This document shows positions 62,980 to 64,000 of a stretch of 64,000 bases of DNA, in pieces. The translations under genes were made by a program, and so were the position numbers. The notes beneath the pieces were generated by a model. The model was given only the letters and a program-made list of their open reading frames with translations. It ran no database searches and was not told the DNA's origin. The DNA comes from Acidobacteriota bacterium. GTDB taxonomy: Bacteria; Acidobacteriota; Terriglobia; Acidiferrales; UBA7541. The DNA is taken from positions 522,565 to 586,564 of the forward strand of contig JABCYZ010000001.1 in NCBI GenBank assembly GCA_013289955.1, written 5' to 3'. Every line of letters begins with the position of its first letter. Positions within the stretch are counted from its first letter, which is position 1.

Positions 62980-63191
62980 TATTTGCGCCCGCCATCAGGC
63001 CCCACGGCCACGCCAGCGTCCGCGAACAAAGCGGCTCGAACTAGATCGGCATGAGAAATTGGTATGCCGCAAGAAGAACGGCGGACAAACAGCCTCAGTT
63101 GTGCATTGAGCAAGAGCGCGCGCTCCCACGGGCTCAGGCACAGAGGGGGATTGAGTTCGAGGCGAATCTCTTGTAGTGTTCCGGTTGCCAT
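62979..63191 (-). CDS. Small protein of the element, unknown function
   Basis: A 70-residue protein (LELNPPLCLSPWERALLLNA, then DLVRAALFADAGVAVGPDGG). The ATG follows a purine-rich site, GAAAGGAAAAAACAG. Its TAA overlaps the next ATG by one base, which argues for a real, coupled gene. No family is recognised. Confidence 0.55.
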   Translation of the reverse strand: MATGTLQEIRLELNPPLCLSPWERALLLNAQLRLFVRRSSCGIPISHADLVRAALFADAGVAVGPDGGRK

Positions 63192-63269
63192 CTGTTTTTT
63201 CCTTTCTGTTTAAAAAGAAACCGCCGGGCTTCGCGCGTGAAAGGCGTGGGCCCGGCAACTTTTTAGAGT

Positions 63270-63455
63270 TCATCGCTGGAGAAGCACTTTGCGTCCTTCG
63301 TCAATCAGCCGATGGCACTCCGAAGGTTCCACCAGAACACGGCGGCCCAGGCGCACCGCCCCTAGTTTCCCTTCGTTGATGTAGCGACGGATCGTCCACG
63401 GACTGATTCCCAGAGCCGCGCCAGCTTCCTTCACATTCAGCAGCAACTTCGTCAT
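63270..63455 (-). CDS. Excisionase-like MerR-type DNA-binding protein
   Basis: A 61-residue helix-turn-helix protein: LLNVKEAGAALGISPWTIRR, then YINEGKLGAVRLGRRVLVEP. This is the pattern of excisionase-family binding proteins, which direct integrase towards excision or control element genes. ATG at 63455 or two codons earlier. The first gene of the leftward block. Confidence 0.85.
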   Translation of the reverse strand: MTKLLLNVKEAGAALGISPWTIRRYINEGKLGAVRLGRRVLVEPSECHRLIDEGRKVLLQR

Positions 63456-63529
63456 CTCCATGAGAATTGCTCCTTTCTGTGCTCATTTATGCCTTGCAAT
63501 TCCGCGCCAGTGGGTATAAAAGCGTAGTC

Positions 63530-64000
63530 ATGCATAACGCGACAAAGCGTGGGTTACGGTCCCTGCCGTTCAAGTTCGGCCCGGACGTAGCGTTTCGTTC
63601 CGCTGCGGAATTGGTGAAGCACCTGAACCGAAGGCGTGGAGGGCCGAACTTCGTGCGAATTGAGGGGGTGATTGAAGCCCTTTACCAGATTGAGCGCGAG
63701 GTTGCAGCGGCGGGATACCCGAGCGACGCGTACACGCGCATTTATGAAGGGAAATTCGGCGAAAAGACGAAATTGCTCAAGAAAATTGTGGACGATTTCA
63801 TGCACGAAATTCAATTGGTGGTGGCGTTCGGTGAGCCTCGCCGCGACGGTTGGAGCCTAGCCGAAGTTTTATCGCCCTCGCACCCAGAAGAATCGGGGAG
63901 AGAGGCGTATCTAGACGGGCTCCTGGTTTTTAATGCCGCAGTACACGGCTACCTCCGGCTCGTTTCTCAATGCGATAGTTGCGGGCACTGGTTCGTGCGG
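63530..64000 (+). CDS. Divergent element gene, 3' end cut off by the window
   Basis: An open frame of 157 codons from ATG 63530 to the last base. It reads RSLPFKFGPDVAFRSAAEL, FVRIEGVIEALYQIEREVAA, FGEKTKLLKKIVDDFMHEIQ, VHGYLRLVSQ and then CDSCGHWFVR. The final CxxC suggests that a zinc finger begins here, as in CGNR-type proteins. It is divergent from the excisionase-like gene, with about 75 bases between them that must hold both promoters. Confidence 0.65.
   Translation, partial: MHNATKRGLRSLPFKFGPDVAFRSAAELVKHLNRRRGGPNFVRIEGVIEALYQIEREVAAAGYPSDAYTRIYEGKFGEKTKLLKKIVDDFMHEIQLVVAFGEPRRDGWSLAEVLSPSHPEESGREAYLDGLLVFNAAVHGYLRLVSQCDSCGHWFVR

Larger units (their letters stand above)
59400..64000. 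mobile_element. Integrative element inserted at tRNA-Lys, right end beyond the window
   Basis: Directly behind the tRNA 3' end come an integrase, a DnaB-like helicase, a replication-organiser-like protein, a small unknown gene, an excisionase-like regulator and a divergent gene. Such a set, in this order from a tRNA, is typical of prophages and other integrative elements. No capsid, terminase or conjugation gene lies within the window, so prophage or ICE cannot be decided. The second attachment site is not in the window. Confidence 0.75.

Overview
The window looks like chromosomal DNA of a GC-rich soil-type Acidobacteriota bacterium, probably from the Terriglobia or a relative. This is inferred from gene content and order: a hopanoid locus with a fused HpnC-HpnD, a subtilase ending in WGNSVV repeats, an ADOP-type FtsX permease, remnants of an ECF sigma factor and a TPR protein of the kind that follows a kinase domain, and many small secreted proteins with AQ-type signal peptides. 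No rRNA or other taxonomic marker is present, so the assignment stays an inference.

Positions 1-2550 hold outer-membrane lipid genes: the 3' part of an LpxL-type acyltransferase, lpxD, and an uncharacterised P-loop-like protein with four clustered cysteines. Positions 2775-13183 are a hopanoid cluster: shc, a degenerate HpnH-like gene without the radical SAM cysteines, hpnA, hpnG, two zinc-type dehydrogenases, the hpnC-hpnD fusion and hpnE. HpnC, HpnD and HpnE make squalene, Shc cyclises it, and HpnG and HpnA act on the side chain. The two dehydrogenases are translationally coupled to hpnG and are candidates for a later reduction step.

Positions 13180-24672 carry unlinked housekeeping and secreted proteins: an ABM monooxygenase-fold protein, zinc-ribbon proteins, a large M14 peptidase, a glycosidase-like protein, small membrane proteins, a DUF72 protein and HPF. 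Positions 25050-32695 are a complete chemosensory operon (cheY-like, GAF protein, cheD, cheA, mcp, cheW, cheR, cheB). It is followed on the other strand by a four-gene oligopeptide ABC transporter operon whose genes all overlap by ATGA.

Positions 36978-42716 form the most original locus. A membrane HD-GYP-GAF-GGDEF protein is divergent from a subtilase with eight WGN motifs at its C-terminus, and the subtilase stop codon overlaps the start of a stand-alone copy of the same membrane sensor domain found in the HD-GYP protein. A 1053-residue MFS/aminopropyltransferase/TPR protein follows. Next come a DUF3307-SatD pair with inverted repeats upstream, a fossil made by an internal deletion between an ECF sigma gene and a TPR gene, secreted proteins, a YkgJ-type protein, a lipoprotein, a MarR regulator divergent from a secreted protein, and an ADOP permease.

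From about 58100 the sequence is mobile-element territory: two pseudogenes (a frameshifted membrane protein and a decayed tyrosine recombinase), then an intact tRNA-Lys(UUU). An intact tyrosine recombinase, a DnaB-like helicase, a replication-organiser-like protein, an excisionase-like regulator and a truncated divergent gene continue to the window end. This fits an integrative element inserted at the tRNA 3' end.
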